Positions 5,223-6,099 of a stretch of 6,099 nucleotides of DNA are shown here, one piece after another. Origin of the DNA: Candidatus Yanofskybacteria bacterium RIFOXYD1_FULL_42_10 (GTDB taxonomy: Bacteria > Patescibacteriota > Minisyncoccia > 2-02-FULL-40-12 > GWA2-44-9); assembly GCA_001795975.1 (NCBI GenBank), contig MGLG01000001.1:16265-22363 (forward strand). The letters run 5' to 3'. Position 1 is the first letter of the stretch. Each line of letters begins with the position of its first letter. The translations under genes were made by a program, and so were the position numbers. The notes beneath the pieces were generated by a model, which did not search any database, was not told the origin of the DNA, and saw only the letters and a list, made by a program, of their open reading frames with translations.

Positions 5223-5891
5223 TTATATTTGTTTTATTGTTGCTTCTATCCAACCCATTATTTTTCTATGCAGACTTTTGACACCCGGATGCAATGTTCC
5301 CCCACCTTTTATGTATAAATGGGCCGTGCCGTAAGGAAGCTTCCTTTTTTTATATGTTGACTTATTTTCTCGCATGTCAATACTTGTTTTTACAAATTGT
5401 TTAGGCAATATTTTTAATGTTTTTGACCAAAAAGCCACAAGTTCATTAGTAATATGATCGGGATATCCATGAATTGCCAGTTTTAAATGACAAGACTTGA
5501 CCCCAATAAAGTTTTTAAACCATTTTATTGCTAATTTTATTATTGTAGGATTAGCATTCACTATTCTTATTTCTTCTTGTGCTTTAGTTCCTTCTCCTAG
5601 ATATAATCCTATACCAAGCATGAATAAATCTCTTTTTGACAGTTTTCCAACATCAATTGCAGCTTTTACTTTCATTTTTTCTATATCTTCAAATTTTAAT
5701 TTTTGCTTGTAAAGAGCAGATTTTAATTTTCCTTTCCCAATTCTTTCCAATACTTCTTTATTGGGTTTAAATTTAATTCTACTAAGCCAATTGCTCAGCG
5801 TACTCTTGGGAATTCCTAATTTTTCTACAATCATTCCGTAAGAGTATCCCGCTTTTCTTAATGTTTCTGCTTGTTCTTTGTATCGATTCAT
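5223..5891 (-). CDS. HTH protein with LAGLIDADG-like motif
   Basis: The 222 residues begin with a helix-turn-helix (about 5-39: YKEQAETLRKAGYSYGMIVEKL, turn, GIPKSTLSNWL in the recognition helix; written here in parts), followed by a Lys-rich linker (44-78). Residues 89-103, LFMLGIGLYLGEGTK, resemble the first LAGLIDADG helix with an acidic end, followed by IRIVNANPTIIKLAIKWF, as in homing-endonuclease-like folds. The C-terminus is basic. Proteins of this HTH plus LAGLIDADG-like make-up occur in CPR and archaea and are mostly annotated hypothetical. DNA binding is likely; cleavage is unproven because only one such motif is seen. The gene is AT-richer than its neighbours, which may mean transfer. 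The ATG at 5891 fits a leaderless mRNA. Confidence 0.8.
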   Translation of the reverse strand: MNRYKEQAETLRKAGYSYGMIVEKLGIPKSTLSNWLSRIKFKPNKEVLERIGKGKLKSALYKQKLKFEDIEKMKVKAAIDVGKLSKRDLFMLGIGLYLGEGTKAQEEIRIVNANPTIIKLAIKWFKNFIGVKSCHLKLAIHGYPDHITNELVAFWSKTLKILPKQFVKTSIDMRENKSTYKKRKLPYGTAHLYIKGGGTLHPGVKSLHRKIMGWIEATIKQI

Positions 5892-5898
5892 CTAACAT

Positions 5899-5927
5899 AG
5901 TGTATCAATAAGTAGATATGGGTTCAA
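5899..5927 (-). promoter_or_regulatory. Putative promoter of the HTH gene
   Basis: TTGAAC (5927-5922), a 17-base spacer and TACACT (5904-5899) lie 7 bases before the ATG, again giving a leaderless start. Each hexamer matches only 4 of 6. Confidence 0.4.
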
Positions 5928-6020
5928 GCGGATTATAAACAAAAATATCAAAATTTAATTTTTATTTTTAAACATTCACGGTTTATAAAAAAATCATATC
6001 AAAAACTCTCATTTTCCACA
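5928..6020. other. AT-rich gap without a gene
   Basis: This is A/T-rich sequence between a terminator and the HTH promoter. I see no open frame, repeat or RNA fold in it. Confidence 0.6.
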
Positions 6021-6046
6021 ATCAAAACCCCCGTTGTGACGGGGGT
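6021..6046 (-). terminator. Terminator of the gene entering from the right edge
   Basis: Stem 6027-6034/6039-6046 (acccccgt/acgggggt, loop of 4) is followed on the - strand by ttttgatt. It lies 5 bases after the stop at 6052. Confidence 0.75.
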
Positions 6047-6051
6047 GCGTA

Positions 6052-6099
6052 CTATAACTTTTTGGGATTAAAAATATCGGATTGAAATTCGCGGGTTTC
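6052..6099 (-). CDS. Probable C-terminus of a gene beyond the right edge
   Basis: A frame of 15 codons (ETREFQSDIFNPKKL) ends in TAG at 6054-6052, just before a strong terminator of the same strand. The position argues for a real gene end, but too little is present to identify it. Confidence 0.5.
   Translation of the reverse strand, partial: ETREFQSDIFNPKKL

Overview
The window looks like a piece of a Candidate Phyla Radiation (Patescibacteria, probably Parcubacteria-type) chromosome. The grounds are a secreted protein built from CPR-style four-cysteine repeats, a small Asn-Pro-rich anchored protein beside it, a tiny coiled-coil protein, single scattered tRNA genes, few visible Shine-Dalgarno sites with two promoters that would give leaderless mRNAs, and moderate-to-low GC. 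This placement is an inference; no rRNA or other phylogenetic marker is present.

Layout, left to right. Positions 1-954 (- strand) hold a secreted Cys-repeat protein that runs off the left edge. It overlaps by ATGA with an 86-residue membrane-anchored protein (951-1211), which in turn overlaps by ATGA with a decayed GIY-YIG nuclease gene (1208-1458). A divergent tRNA-Arg(TCT) with a promoter-overlapping palindrome and a terminator follows (1519-1687). Next are a coiled-coil protein (1700-1960, -) and a gene-free stretch of about 230 bases. That stretch holds an 81-nt cloverleaf-shaped interrupted palindrome (2029-2109), a second interrupted palindrome (2113-2174) and a tRNA-like 5' half (2190-2232). 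tRNA-Pro(TGG) (2234-2307, +) and a bidirectional terminator close this part.

Positions 2354-3976 (-) are the last 540 codons of a PrkA-type AAA+ serine protein kinase. The 5' end is missing and is replaced, at about the Walker A motif, by a 1104-bp insertion sequence (3978-5081) with a DDE transposase and matching terminal inverted repeats. On the far side of the element there is no prkA sequence. Instead there is the terminator of tRNA-Gly(TCC) (5127-5197, -), and no target duplication is visible. The kinase was therefore cut by an insertion plus deletion or rearrangement, and its reading frame supplies the stop codon of the transposase. To the right are a helix-turn-helix protein with a LAGLIDADG-like motif (5223-5891, -), an AT-rich gap, a terminator, and probably the last 15 codons of another - strand gene.

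I do not see a complete defence system or CRISPR array. The observations most worth following are the cloverleaf element at 2029-2109, the coupled anchored-protein/Cys-repeat pair, and the IS-truncated prkA.
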